From: Paraprevotella clara YIT 11840
Lineage (GTDB): Bacteria > Bacteroidota > Bacteroidia > Bacteroidales > Bacteroidaceae
Assembly: GCF_000233955.1 (NCBI RefSeq)
Contig: NZ_JH376605.1
Coordinates: 113,042 to 177,041 of the forward strand
DNA length: 64,000 nucleotides
Reading direction: 5' to 3'
Below, piece after piece: positions 9,288 to 18,263 of this stretch. A model generated the notes under the pieces. The model was given only the letters and a program-made list of their open reading frames with translations. It was not told the origin of the DNA and did no database searches. A program made the translations under genes and the position numbers. The first letter of the stretch is position 1, and each line of letters begins with the position of its first letter.

Positions 9288-10898
9288 TTAGAATGTCATG
9301 GCTATTACTTGAATAAACAAGATAAGAAAAACCATCGCAATGGGATAGACCGTAGCGTATGCCACACCGGGAATGTTGCTGTCCACCATAGAGTCTGCTG
9401 CAGCCAATCCCGGTGTACTCGTCATCCCTCCGGTAATCGTTCCTAAGAGATCCAACACCGAAACCTTAAAAATCAAACGTCCGACCACGACAGATACCAG
9501 CATAGGCACTATCGTAATAGCTGCTCCCACACCGAACAGTAGCCAACCGCTACTCTGGAATGTCTCGACTAAAGTTTTACCGGCAGAAGTACCTACCTCA
9601 GCCAAAAACAAAAGCAATCCCAACTGCCTAAGCAAATGATTGGAAGGCCCTGACATGGACCATAATATAGGACCGGTTTTTCCTATCGCACTCAACACCA
9701 AAGCCACGATAAGCACTCCTCCCGTCAACCCGGGAGAAAAAGACATTCCGTCGCCGAACGATATATTCAGCTTACCGAACAATACGCCCAATACGATTCC
9801 CATGGCAATAGGGAAAAAATCAGTATCGGACAGCAACTTGGCATTATTACCCAACATACAAGCCAAACCGTTCAATCCGTCTTTTTCGCCCACCACCATC
9901 AGTTTGTCTCCGAACTTCAAGGCCAAATCGGGTGAAGGGGCAAGATCTATACCGCTCCGCCTCACCCGCGTCACGGTACAGCCGAAGTTCTGATGCAAGT
10001 TTAAGTCTCCCAACTGCTTGTTAATCATATTTTTATTGGTCAACAGCAAAGACTGGATATCCTGACTCTCTACCAACGGCAATTCGCCCTCCTTACGCTC
10101 TCCCAGCAATACGCCTAATTGAGAAAGTGCATCCTCGCTCCCCACAGCCTGCACCCAGTCTTCGGCATGCAAAGATGTATGTCCCATCGGAATAAGAATC
10201 TCCCCTCCGGATTTGACCCGCGACACCACAGCACCCGTCATCCGTCCCACATTCAACTGTGCCAAAGTACGTCCGAAGACCTGAGGGTTCGTCACTTTGA
10301 ATATGCAAGTCTGCAACTCCGGATACTTGCTACGCCGTTCGGCTTCCAGCCTACGGGCTTCCAGCCTACGGGCTTCCTGCTCAAGATCCACACGCAACAT
10401 CTTCGGCAACAACTTGACAAAAAGTATCACCCCGATGACTCCGAACGGATAGGCAATACCGTATGCAATAGAAGCCAAAGGCGAGTTCGTACTGTCAATG
10501 GCCACGGCAAGTCCCGGTGTACTGGTCAACGCACCGGCTATCAACCCTACCACACTGGGAGTATCGATACCAAAAGCATATTTCAATCCTACGGCCGTCA
10601 ACGAAGCCGAAGCCACTATCAACATAGTAATCAGAATCAACGTCTTGCCCTTCGTGCGAAAAGAATCAAAGAAACCGGGACCCGCCTGGATACCTATGGT
10701 AAAGATGAACAACACCAATCCGAAGTTGCCCAATTCCTTAGGAATAGAAACCCCGAAATGCCCGAAGAGCAAAGCAATGAAAATAACAGCCGACACATCA
10801 AGGGAAACTCCGCGAATTTTAATACGCCCCAGCATAAACCCCAAGGCCACAATGAGAAACAAGGCAAAATAAGAAGAATTCAATAGTTCTGTCCACAT
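9288..10898 (-). CDS. AspT/YidE-type transporter with TrkA-C domains
   Basis: A 536-residue membrane protein: about five helices (1-160), a cytosolic block with two RCK_C/TrkA-C-like domains (~190-360), then five or six more helices. Duplicated family motifs are visible (GVSLDVSAVIFIALLFGHFG, TSTPGLAVAIDS and TGGMTSTPGLAAADSM). The family includes aspartate:alanine exchangers, but the substrate here cannot be read. Just after the first membrane block is LEARRLEARRLEAERR, coded by a perfect 15-bp tandem repeat (10342-10371). The minus-strand -7 box TATCTTTG at 10925-10932 is the likely promoter. Confidence 0.8.
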   Translation of the reverse strand: MWTELLNSSYFALFLIVALGFMLGRIKIRGVSLDVSAVIFIALLFGHFGVSIPKELGNFGLVLFIFTIGIQAGPGFFDSFRTKGKTLILITMLIVASASLTAVGLKYAFGIDTPSVVGLIAGALTSTPGLAVAIDSTNSPLASIAYGIAYPFGVIGVILFVKLLPKMLRVDLEQEARRLEARRLEAERRSKYPELQTCIFKVTNPQVFGRTLAQLNVGRMTGAVVSRVKSGGEILIPMGHTSLHAEDWVQAVGSEDALSQLGVLLGERKEGELPLVESQDIQSLLLTNKNMINKQLGDLNLHQNFGCTVTRVRRSGIDLAPSPDLALKFGDKLMVVGEKDGLNGLACMLGNNAKLLSDTDFFPIAMGIVLGVLFGKLNISFGDGMSFSPGLTGGVLIVALVLSAIGKTGPILWSMSGPSNHLLRQLGLLLFLAEVGTSAGKTLVETFQSSGWLLFGVGAAITIVPMLVSVVVGRLIFKVSVLDLLGTITGGMTSTPGLAAADSMVDSNIPGVAYATVYPIAMVFLILFIQVIAMTF

Positions 10899-10924
10899 AG
10901 ATTAATTGTAATGGATGTGTTTTG

Positions 10925-10932
10925 CAAAGATA
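10925..10932 (-). promoter_or_regulatory. -7 box for the AspT-like gene
   Basis: TATCTTTG on the minus strand, 26 bases before the start codon; fits TAnnTTTG. Confidence 0.55.
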
Positions 10933-10944
10933 GGGATAAAAACG

Positions 10945-10985
10945 AAAGTCCCCCAAAAGTTCCATTAAAAACTTTCAGAGGACTT
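10945..10985 (-). terminator. Probable terminator of the small secreted-protein gene
   Basis: An imperfect hairpin: outer AAGTCC/GGACTT and inner AAAGTT/AACTTT arms. On the minus strand it is followed by CGTTTTTATC. It lies between the gene ending at 11026 and the AspT-like promoter. Confidence 0.45.
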
Positions 10986-11025
10986 CATTTTTATATGACC
11001 GCCACCCGAAGGTGACTTTCATCCA

Positions 11026-11484
11026 TTACTCATTCATCGTCAGTGCAGCCCGGCTATTTCCAGCCTCTTCCACGGCTTTCACCGTCACTGCTACGTAATC
11101 GGAAGATGTCTTGAACTTAGGCATGTCCGGAGCTACGACCGTAATCACCATGTCATCTTCTCCATTCTCACCTACAAAGACATGATTGGTCGGATTGACA
11201 CCGTAGTAATATACGCCCTTCTTGGCATCGAATTTGGATTCACCCGGCTTCAAGGCATTACCGAAGCTGAGTCTCAACACACCGTCCTTCACAGTGCAAC
11301 GCACGGCTCTTGCTATCACGGAATCCTTGGCTTCCACGCTGAAACCATAGTTCTCTCCCTTTACAAAACGTACACGTGCCGGCACATTTACCCGAGCCTC
11401 GTTGAACGCTACCGTAGCCACTTCACTTGCATTTACGGCTGCCACCATCATCATGGCGCTAACCATTGTCATTAACTTCTTCAT
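11026..11484 (-). CDS. Small secreted protein, function unknown
   Basis: A 152-residue protein with a signal peptide (MKKLMTMVSAMMMVAAVNAS). The mature part is beta-strand rich and looks like a DUF2807/GIN-type or similar all-beta domain, but I cannot assign it with confidence. Start chosen at ATG 11484 because it gives a proper signal peptide; an upstream start at 11598 would add 38 residues lying across the promoter. A minus-strand -7 box (TATCTTTG, 11546-11553) precedes it by about 60 bases. Confidence 0.65.
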   Translation of the reverse strand: MKKLMTMVSAMMMVAAVNASEVATVAFNEARVNVPARVRFVKGENYGFSVEAKDSVIARAVRCTVKDGVLRLSFGNALKPGESKFDAKKGVYYYGVNPTNHVFVGENGEDDMVITVVAPDMPKFKTSSDYVAVTVKAVEEAGNSRAALTMNE

Positions 11485-11545
11485 AATTTCAATCTTTTTA
11501 CCTTTAATATATACTTGGCCTTCATGGCCTCTCCTAAAAACAATA

Positions 11546-11553
11546 CAAAGATA
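11546..11553 (-). promoter_or_regulatory. -7 box for the small secreted-protein gene
   Basis: TATCTTTG on the minus strand fits TAnnTTTG and supports the start at 11484 rather than 11598. Confidence 0.5.
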
Positions 11554-11781
11554 CGGAGGTTTCCTACCGAATACAAGCAAAAAGACCTCTTTTAACACGT
11601 ATGGAGAAATAATATTGACTTATATCAAGAAATCCCGTTCATTCGTTTGTCTTTTATGGCAAAACAGTTACAATATGTTAGCAAACGGGAATGCAAGGCC
11701 ATTACTACCGTATCACTTTTCTCGTCCTACGGCCGTTCTTTTCGCCATTTGACAAAGAAATAAGGAGTTTTTCGGGCTTTT

Positions 11782-11815
11782 TTTGCGCTCCCTACCTTTT
11801 TTTTAATTAATTTTG
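11782..11815 (+). promoter_or_regulatory. serS promoter
   Basis: TTTG (11782-11785), a 22-bp spacer and TAATTTTG (11808-11815). The spacer is slightly long. It lies 39 bases before the serS start codon. Confidence 0.6.
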
Positions 11816-11854
11816 CAACTCACAGGAAAGTAGGATTATAAAATAAATAGTAGT

Positions 11855-13144
11855 ATGCTTACATTAAAACTCATCAACGAACGGACCGAATGGGTCATCA
11901 AAGGTCTGGAGAAAAAACATTTCTCAGGAGCCAAGGAAGCTATCGAAAACGTGTTGGCTACCGACAAAAAACGCCGCGAAGCGCAAACACAATTAGACAT
12001 CAATTTGTCGGAAAGCAAAAAACTGGCCGCACAAATCGGTGCGTTGATGAAACAAGGAAAGAAAGAAGAAGCCGAATCCATCAAAACAGAAGTAGCCCGA
12101 CTGAAAGATACGAACAAAGCCCTTCAAGAAGCCATGGACCGGGCACAACAAGAACTCACCACCCTACTCTGCGCTATCCCTAATATCCCATACGACATCG
12201 TACCGGAAGGCAACGGTGCGGAGGACAATGTGGTAGTGAAAATGGGCGGCATGGAAACGGATTTGCCGAAAGACGCTCTCCCACATTGGGAACTGGCCAA
12301 GAAGTACAATCTGATAGACTTCGACCTCGGCGTGAAAATCACGGGGGCGGGTTTCCCCGTCTATCGCGGAAAAGGCGCACGGCTTCAACGTGCCCTCATC
12401 AACTTTTTCCTCGACGAGGCACGCAAATCAGGCTACGAAGAAATCATGCCTCCTACGGTAGTCAACGAAGCCTCCGGTTACGGTACCGGACAGTTGCCCG
12501 ACAAGGAAGGACAGATGTACCACTGCAATCTGGATGATTTTTATCTTATCCCCACGGCCGAAGTACCTGTGACGAACATCTACCGCGACGTCATTTTAGA
12601 CGAAAAGGATCTGCCCGTCAAGAATTGCGCCTATACGCAATGTTTCCGTCGTGAAGCCGGTTCCTACGGTAAGGATGTGCGTGGCCTGAACCGCTTGCAC
12701 GAGTTTTCGAAAGTGGAACTGGTACGCATTGACAAACCTGAACATTCGGAACAGTCCCACCAGGAAATGCTGGCACACGTAGAAGGCTTGCTCCAGAAAC
12801 TGGAACTTCCTTATCGTATCCTTCGGCTTTGCGGAGGCGACATGAGCTTTACTTCTTCCATTTGCTACGACTTCGAAGTATATTCCGAAGCACAAAAACG
12901 TTGGCTGGAGGTCAGCTCGGTGTCTAACTTCGACACTTACCAGGCCAATCGCCTGAAATGCCGTTACCGCCGCACGGAGGACAAGAAGACGGAACTGTGT
13001 CATACGCTGAACGGTTCGGCCCTTGCCCTGCCGCGCATCGTAGCCGCCATCATGGAGAACAACCAGACGCCCGAAGGCATCCGCATGCCGAAATGCCTCG
13101 TGCCTTATTGCGGTTTTGAAATGCTGGACGACAAACCGTGCTGA
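11855..13144 (+). CDS. serS: Seryl-tRNA synthetase
   Basis: A 429-residue class II aminoacyl-tRNA synthetase that charges tRNA-Ser. The N-terminal ~110 residues form the long coiled-coil arm (KRREAQTQLDINLSESKKLAAQ...). The core has FRREAGSYGKDVRGLNRLHEF (motif 2) and LNGSALALPRIVAAIMENNQ (motif 3). Length is standard. Confidence 0.97.
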   Translation: MLTLKLINERTEWVIKGLEKKHFSGAKEAIENVLATDKKRREAQTQLDINLSESKKLAAQIGALMKQGKKEEAESIKTEVARLKDTNKALQEAMDRAQQELTTLLCAIPNIPYDIVPEGNGAEDNVVVKMGGMETDLPKDALPHWELAKKYNLIDFDLGVKITGAGFPVYRGKGARLQRALINFFLDEARKSGYEEIMPPTVVNEASGYGTGQLPDKEGQMYHCNLDDFYLIPTAEVPVTNIYRDVILDEKDLPVKNCAYTQCFRREAGSYGKDVRGLNRLHEFSKVELVRIDKPEHSEQSHQEMLAHVEGLLQKLELPYRILRLCGGDMSFTSSICYDFEVYSEAQKRWLEVSSVSNFDTYQANRLKCRYRRTEDKKTELCHTLNGSALALPRIVAAIMENNQTPEGIRMPKCLVPYCGFEMLDDKPC

Positions 13145-13181
13145 GCCATACCTATTATTATAAATCCAAACGAATAGAGCA

Positions 13182-15539
13182 ATGAACAGAATCGTATCCA
13201 AAAGCCGCTTTTCCGAAAAGGTCTTCAAGTTTGAAATCGAAGCCCCGCTGATAGCCAAAGCCCGGAAGGCCGGTCATTTCGTAATTGTCCGCGTTGGAGA
13301 AAAGGGGGAACGTATGCCTCTGACCATAGCCGGTGCCGATCCGGTCAAAGGCACTATCACACTGGTAGTACAAGAGGTGGGACTTTCTTCCACCCGTCTG
13401 TGCCACCTGAATGAGGGGGACTATATCACCGACGTGGTCGGTCCGTTGGGCAAAGCCACGCATATCGAAAAATTCGGTACGGTGGTATGTGCAGGAGGAG
13501 GAGTAGGCGTAGCCCCCATGCTTCCCATCATCGAAGCCCTGAAGGCAGCGGGCAACCGCGTGATTTCCGTGTTGGCCGGACGAAGCAAAGAGCTGATTAT
13601 CCTGGAAGACGAAGTACGCAAAAGTTCGGACGAGGTCATCATCATGACCGACGACGGCAGTTATGGCCGCAAAGGACTGGTAACCGAAGGCATAGAAAGC
13701 GTCATCCAGCGTGAAAAGGTGGACAAATGTTTCGCCATCGGCCCGGCGGTCATGATGAAATTCTGCTGCCTGCTCACTAAGAAATACGGTATCCCGACTG
13801 ATGTGTCCCTGAATACCATCATGGTAGACGGCACGGGCATGTGTGGTGCCTGCCGCATCTCCGTGGGCGGAAAGACACGCTTTGTCTGTGTGGACGGCCC
13901 CGAATTCGACGGTCATCAGGTCGATTTCGACGAGATGCTCAAGCGGATGGGCGCCTTTAAAAAGGAAGAGACGGAAGAGATGCAACGGTTTGCACAAGCA
14001 TCCGGAAGCATGCCCGAAAATACGGACAGCCAAGCTGAAAAAGCCTGTGCGGCCGATGCTTCCCGAATGGATACCACGACTCCGCTCTGCGAACTGACCG
14101 ACCGTAATGCACCGTGGCGGCAAGAAATCCGGAAGGCCATGAAGCCGAAAGAACGCACGGCCATCCCGCGTGTTGTCATGCCGGAACTCGATCCCGTGTA
14201 CCGCGCCACCACGCGCACGGAAGAAGTGAATATCGGCCTCAATGCCGAACAGGCCATGACCGAGGCCCGACGCTGTCTGGACTGCGCCAACCCGACCTGT
14301 ATGCAAGGATGCCCGGTAAGCATCAACATCCCGTCGTTCATCAAGAACATCGAACGGGGCGAATTCCTCAATGCCGCCCGCGTGTTGAAGAGCACTTCCG
14401 CGCTCCCGGCTGTCTGCGGACGTGTTTGTCCGCAAGAGAAACAATGCGAAAGCCAGTGCATCCACCTGAAGATGAACGAACCGGCCGTAGCCATCGGCTA
14501 TCTGGAACGCTTTGCTGCCGACTTCGAACGCGAGAGCGGCATGATGTCCGTCCCCGAATGTGCTCCGGCAAACGGCATCAAAGTGGCCGTCATCGGCTCC
14601 GGACCCGCCGGACTTTCATTCGCCGGCGACATGGCCAAATACGGGTATGACGTGACGGTGTTCGAAGCCTTGCATGAAATCGGCGGCGTATTGAAATACG
14701 GCATTCCGGAGTTCCGCTTGCCCAACAAGATTGTGGACGTGGAGATTCAGAACCTGGAGAAAATCGGCGTGAAGTTCGAAAAAGACTGTCTCGTGGGCAA
14801 AACCATCAGCGTACAGGAATTGGAGGACGAGGGCTTCAAAGGCATCTTCGTAGGTTCCGGCGCAGGACTGCCTAACTTCATGGGTATTCCGGGCGAGAAC
14901 AGTATCAACATCATGTCGAGCAACGAGTATCTGACGCGCGTCAACCTCATGGACGCCTCTAATCCGGATACGGACACCCCCATTCATTTGGCCAAGAATG
15001 TCATGGTAGTGGGCGGTGGCAACACGGCCATGGACTCCTGCCGCACGGCCAAACGCCTGGGTGCAGAACGGGTGATGATTGTCTATCGCCGTTCGGAAGC
15101 CGAGATGCCGGCCCGCCTCGAAGAGGTGAAGCACGCCAAGGAAGAGGGTATCGAGTTCCTCACCCTGCACAACCCGTTGGAATACATAGCCGACGAAAAG
15201 GGCGCGGTGAAGCAGGTGGTCTTGCAAAAGATGCAACTGGGCGAACCGGATGCCAGCGGTCGCCGCAGTCCGGAACCGATACTGGGCGCCACGGAAACGC
15301 TGGACATCGACATGGCCATCGTAGCCGTGGGCGTATCCCCCAACCCGATTGTCCCCACTTCCATCCAAGGTTTGGAGTTGGGTCGCAAGAATACCATCGT
15401 GGTGAACGAGGGCATGCAGACCAACATTCCCTGCATCTTTGCCGGAGGAGATATCGTGCGCGGCGGTGCCACCGTCATCCTCGCCATGGGCGACGGACGG
15501 AAGGCAGCCAGCAGTATGCATGAGTATTTGCAGAAATAA
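13182..15539 (+). CDS. Fused NADPH-dependent ferredoxin:NAD+ oxidoreductase (NfnAB / GltD-like) protein
   Basis: A 785-residue fusion of two flavoproteins. Residues ~1-265 are a PyrK/NfnA-like FAD/NAD domain with a 2Fe-2S Cys set (GTGMCGACRIS near 220, FVCVDG). Residues ~330-785 are a GltD/NfnB-like half with 4Fe-4S motifs (CLDCANPTCMQGCP near 365, CGRVCPQEKQCESQC), an FAD loop (VIGSGPAGLSFAGDM) and an NADPH loop (VVGGGNTAMDSCRTAKRLG). It is commonly annotated as bifunctional dihydroorotate dehydrogenase electron-transfer/glutamate synthase subunit. Established NfnAB enzymes bifurcate electrons between NADPH, NAD+ and ferredoxin. No large glutamate synthase subunit is nearby, which favours the Nfn-type role (inference). 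Confidence 0.85.
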   Translation: MNRIVSKSRFSEKVFKFEIEAPLIAKARKAGHFVIVRVGEKGERMPLTIAGADPVKGTITLVVQEVGLSSTRLCHLNEGDYITDVVGPLGKATHIEKFGTVVCAGGGVGVAPMLPIIEALKAAGNRVISVLAGRSKELIILEDEVRKSSDEVIIMTDDGSYGRKGLVTEGIESVIQREKVDKCFAIGPAVMMKFCCLLTKKYGIPTDVSLNTIMVDGTGMCGACRISVGGKTRFVCVDGPEFDGHQVDFDEMLKRMGAFKKEETEEMQRFAQASGSMPENTDSQAEKACAADASRMDTTTPLCELTDRNAPWRQEIRKAMKPKERTAIPRVVMPELDPVYRATTRTEEVNIGLNAEQAMTEARRCLDCANPTCMQGCPVSINIPSFIKNIERGEFLNAARVLKSTSALPAVCGRVCPQEKQCESQCIHLKMNEPAVAIGYLERFAADFERESGMMSVPECAPANGIKVAVIGSGPAGLSFAGDMAKYGYDVTVFEALHEIGGVLKYGIPEFRLPNKIVDVEIQNLEKIGVKFEKDCLVGKTISVQELEDEGFKGIFVGSGAGLPNFMGIPGENSINIMSSNEYLTRVNLMDASNPDTDTPIHLAKNVMVVGGGNTAMDSCRTAKRLGAERVMIVYRRSEAEMPARLEEVKHAKEEGIEFLTLHNPLEYIADEKGAVKQVVLQKMQLGEPDASGRRSPEPILGATETLDIDMAIVAVGVSPNPIVPTSIQGLELGRKNTIVVNEGMQTNIPCIFAGGDIVRGGATVILAMGDGRKAASSMHEYLQK

Positions 15540-15560
15540 CCTGCATCATATCACAAACAT

Positions 15561-15594
15561 CAGCCCGTATGAACCGCACGGTTCGTACGGGCTG
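15561..15594. terminator. Terminator-like hairpin between convergent genes
   Basis: CAGCCCGTATGAACC-GCAC-GGTTCGTACGGGCTG: a 15-bp stem with one G-T pair. The T run after it is weak on both strands. Confidence 0.6.
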
Positions 15595-15640
15595 ATTCGT
15601 TAGCGCACCGTGTACAACACCCTCCTTCCCCAGTTTGGCA

Positions 15641-16777
15641 TTACAAACCCAGTTCCCACCTCAACCATTCCTCCATCACCGGATCCGGAATGACGACCTG
15701 ACGTTTTTCCATCTCGATAAGTTCTTTCTTCAATAATGCCCGTTTTACGATGCTCACATTGGCCGACGAGCCCAATTTGTACTTCTGCAAAACGGCACGC
15801 GTAGTGAATTCCCTGTGCACACCCTCCAGTACGGCCCGCAAAAAATTCATCTGATATGCAGTGAGGCTCTCTGTCTGCTTTTCGAACAGCGGCGTATTCT
15901 GGTCGATGATATCCTGATATGCTCCCTCGAAATCCTGTTCCGTGGCCGTCTCGTCTGTATGAATCCACACCAACCACGCCAACTGCTGCACATACGAAGA
16001 ATGGTTGTCTACGGCCCGGCATATCTTCCCGGCCAACTCGGCGGAAATATGTTTGCCCGTAGCCTCAAAGCGTCCGCAAATGTAATCGACCCAATCCTCC
16101 GTCCCGATCTTGGGCAAATATACCGTATCACCGAACTTGTAAAAAGGAAGGCTCTTTTTCTCAAAAAGTTCATTCATAAGATGCTTCTTGCTGCCGAACA
16201 GGCAATACGACACCGATTTCTGTAATTGCCAAACCGAACGCAAGCGTTTCTGAAAAGCCTTTGAATCTTTAAACTCGGCTATCTGTTGGAACTCGTCAAT
16301 GCACACGACTACATCGATACCTTTTTTTTGCGCAATCTTTTCCGGAAGTTGCAGGATATCGTCCACATCGTCTGCCTTGGGATTGAGTTCCAACGAGATG
16401 GAAAAATCCGTCATAGGCTCCGTGCCCAACGAAATCTTGGGGCTGATCCGCGAAAGGAACAACCGAGCATTTTCCATCCACTCCTCCAGTTTGGAAGAAG
16501 TCTGTTTGAGCACAGCCGACGCGAAAGCATCGTAAAATTCCCGTTCGCTACGACAAGAAAAAATATCCAGATAGACTACTTTCAACGTATCGGACTGAGC
16601 CAAACGGCACACTTTACGGACCAAAGATGTCTTCCCCCAACGGCGCGGAGAAATCAACACCGTATTCACACCGTGCCGGAAGTTGGACAACAAACGGGCT
16701 GTTTCTTTCTTGCGGTCGGTAAAATTGTCACCCGAAGTGGCCACACCAAAAACAAATGGCTTATTTTCCATAATCAT
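15641..16777 (-). CDS. AAA-family ATP-binding protein (archaeal-type ATPase)
   Basis: A 378-residue cytosolic protein of the archaeal ATPase/STAND-like group common in Bacteroidetes. Visible are FTDRKKETARL at the start, Walker A SPRRWGKTSLVRKV (near residue 45), Walker B VVCIDEFQQI (near 160) and a C-terminal winged-helix-like segment (FTTRAVLQKYKLGSSANVSIVKRALLKKELI). The cellular role is unknown; some relatives sit next to toxin-like or transposon genes, but nothing mobile is seen here. Start MIMENK; the ATG two codons later is equally possible. Confidence 0.7.
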   Translation of the reverse strand: MIMENKPFVFGVATSGDNFTDRKKETARLLSNFRHGVNTVLISPRRWGKTSLVRKVCRLAQSDTLKVVYLDIFSCRSEREFYDAFASAVLKQTSSKLEEWMENARLFLSRISPKISLGTEPMTDFSISLELNPKADDVDDILQLPEKIAQKKGIDVVVCIDEFQQIAEFKDSKAFQKRLRSVWQLQKSVSYCLFGSKKHLMNELFEKKSLPFYKFGDTVYLPKIGTEDWVDYICGRFEATGKHISAELAGKICRAVDNHSSYVQQLAWLVWIHTDETATEQDFEGAYQDIIDQNTPLFEKQTESLTAYQMNFLRAVLEGVHREFTTRAVLQKYKLGSSANVSIVKRALLKKELIEMEKRQVVIPDPVMEEWLRWELGL

Positions 16778-16920
16778 CCTCTGTTTAACCCATCGCGAAG
16801 ATAGTGATTTTCCCGTTTAGTAACAACTTTATTACTAATAACCTTATTACAAATTGCGCAACTAGCTGCCTCAACCTCCTTTTTTCTGCCCGCGCGGCAC
16901 AAGCAACGACTTTATTTTCG

Positions 16921-16928
16921 TAACTTTG
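16921..16928 (+). promoter_or_regulatory. -7 box for the DUF486-ttcA pair
   Basis: TAACTTTG matches TAnnTTTG exactly and lies 21 bases before the DUF486 start codon. No TTTG is found at the -33 position. Confidence 0.6.
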
Positions 16929-16949
16929 CGCCCGAAAAAAAACGTATAC

Positions 16950-17315
16950 ATGAACGCAGTCTACACCATCTTGCTGCTCATCAGCAGCAACATTTTCATG
17001 ACGCTGGCCTGGTACGGCCACCTGAAGTTGCAGCAAACGGGCGTATCGTCCCATTGGCCGCTTATCGGCGTCATCCTTTTCTCGTGGATGATAGCTTTCG
17101 CAGAATACTGTTGCCAAGTACCGGCCAACCGGCTTGGCTTCGAAGGCAACGGCGGCCCTTTCAACCTGATGCAGCTTAAAGTGATTCAGGAAGTCATTTC
17201 GCTCATCGTCTTTACGGTCATCGCCACCGTGATGTTCCAAGGACAGACCCTGCACTGGAACCATCTGGCCGCCTTCTTCTGCCTCGTGCTGGCCGTATAT
17301 TTCGTATTCCTTTAA
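16950..17315 (+). CDS. DUF486 / DMT-family small membrane protein
   Basis: A 121-residue protein with four predicted membrane helices (AVYTILLLISSNIFMTLAWYGH..., WPLIGVILFSWMIAFAEY..., VISLIVFTVIATVMF, HLAAFFCLVLAVYFVFL). It has the DUF486 signature AEYCCQVPANRLGFEGNGGP. It resembles one half of a drug/metabolite transporter; the substrate is unknown. The ATG at 16950 is used because the frame upstream (from 16926) overlaps the -7 box. Confidence 0.85.
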   Translation: MNAVYTILLLISSNIFMTLAWYGHLKLQQTGVSSHWPLIGVILFSWMIAFAEYCCQVPANRLGFEGNGGPFNLMQLKVIQEVISLIVFTVIATVMFQGQTLHWNHLAAFFCLVLAVYFVFL

Positions 17316-17335
17316 CCACAAGCTCCCATAAAAGC

Positions 17336-18064
17336 ATGCAACCCACGGAAGCACAACTCCTGGAACGCCGTATCTGGCGGCATTTCAGCAAAGGACTGAC
17401 CCAATACCATTTGCTGGACGACGGCGACCACATCCTGCTCGGCCTGTCCGGCGGCAAAGACTCGCTCGCCCTGCTCGACTTCATGTCGCGCCGCGCCCGC
17501 ATCCACCGCCCGAAGCTCACGCTCACGGCCCTGCACGTGCGCATGGCCAACATCGACTACGAAAGCGACACGGCTTACTTGGAGGACTTCGCCGCCGTGC
17601 GCGGCGTGCGCCTCATCGTGCGCGAGACCTCGTTCGACCCGAGTACCGACACGCGCAAAAGCCCCTGCTTCCTCTGTTCGTGGAACCGCCGGAAGATGCT
17701 CTTCACCGTGGCGCAGGAACTGGGTTGCCACAAAATTGCGTTGGGCCACCATCAGGACGACATCCTGCACACGCTGCTGCTCAACCTTTCTTTCCAAGGC
17801 CAGTTCGGCACGATGCCCGCCCGGTTGCAAATGCGCAAGTTTCCCATGACGATCATCCGTCCGCTGTGCATGGTGCACGAGCGCGACCTCGCAGCCTGGG
17901 CGGCACTGCAAGGCTACCGCAAACAAAAGAAGCTCTGCCCCTACGAGACAGACTCCCACCGTTCGGACATCAAGCAAATATTCGGACAGTTGGAACAACT
18001 CAACCCCGAAGCCCGTTACTCCCTATGGAACGCATTGGAGCAGGAAGGCAAACTCTTAGAATAA
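17336..18064 (+). CDS. ttcA: TtcA-like tRNA 2-thiocytidine synthase
   Basis: A 242-residue PP-loop ATPase with SGGKDSLALLDFM (near residue 38), the CFLCSWNRRKML Cys pair and the GHHQDDILHTLLLNL motif of the TtcA/TilS-like group. TtcA adds sulfur to C32 of some tRNAs using a 4Fe-4S cluster. It is shorter than the E. coli enzyme (about 310), and closely related Bacteroidetes PP-loop proteins are not all proven TtcA. It lies 20 bases after the DUF486 gene. Confidence 0.75.
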   Translation: MQPTEAQLLERRIWRHFSKGLTQYHLLDDGDHILLGLSGGKDSLALLDFMSRRARIHRPKLTLTALHVRMANIDYESDTAYLEDFAAVRGVRLIVRETSFDPSTDTRKSPCFLCSWNRRKMLFTVAQELGCHKIALGHHQDDILHTLLLNLSFQGQFGTMPARLQMRKFPMTIIRPLCMVHERDLAAWAALQGYRKQKKLCPYETDSHRSDIKQIFGQLEQLNPEARYSLWNALEQEGKLLE

Positions 18065-18085
18065 GACACTGAAAAACAACACGAT

Positions 18086-18121
18086 AAACAGCCGTCCCCG
18101 ATTATCCGGAGACGGCTGTTT
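18086..18121 (+). terminator. Terminator after ttcA
   Basis: AAACAGCCGTC...GACGGCTGTTT: an 11-bp perfect stem followed by TCAAT. It lies 21 bases after the ttcA stop codon. Confidence 0.65.
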
Positions 18122-18122
18122 C

Positions 18123-18188
18123 AATCTCAGCCGAACGATTTTCAAATCTCAGCCAAACGATTTTCAAATCTAAGGCGAACGATTTTCC
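18123..18188. repeat. Three tandem 22-bp repeats (dispersed intergenic family, copy 1)
   Basis: Units at 18123-18144, 18145-18166 and 18167-18188 follow AATCTCAGCCGAACGATTTTCA with few changes. The reverse complement recurs between 35200 and 35243, also with 22-bp spacing. A degenerate CCACCTCRTTTT repeat follows. Confidence 0.8.
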
Positions 18189-18263
18189 ACCTCGTTTTCC
18201 ACCTCATTCCACCTTGCGTTTTCCGCAAAATGCACTATCACAAAACAAGACAAAGCCTCCACG

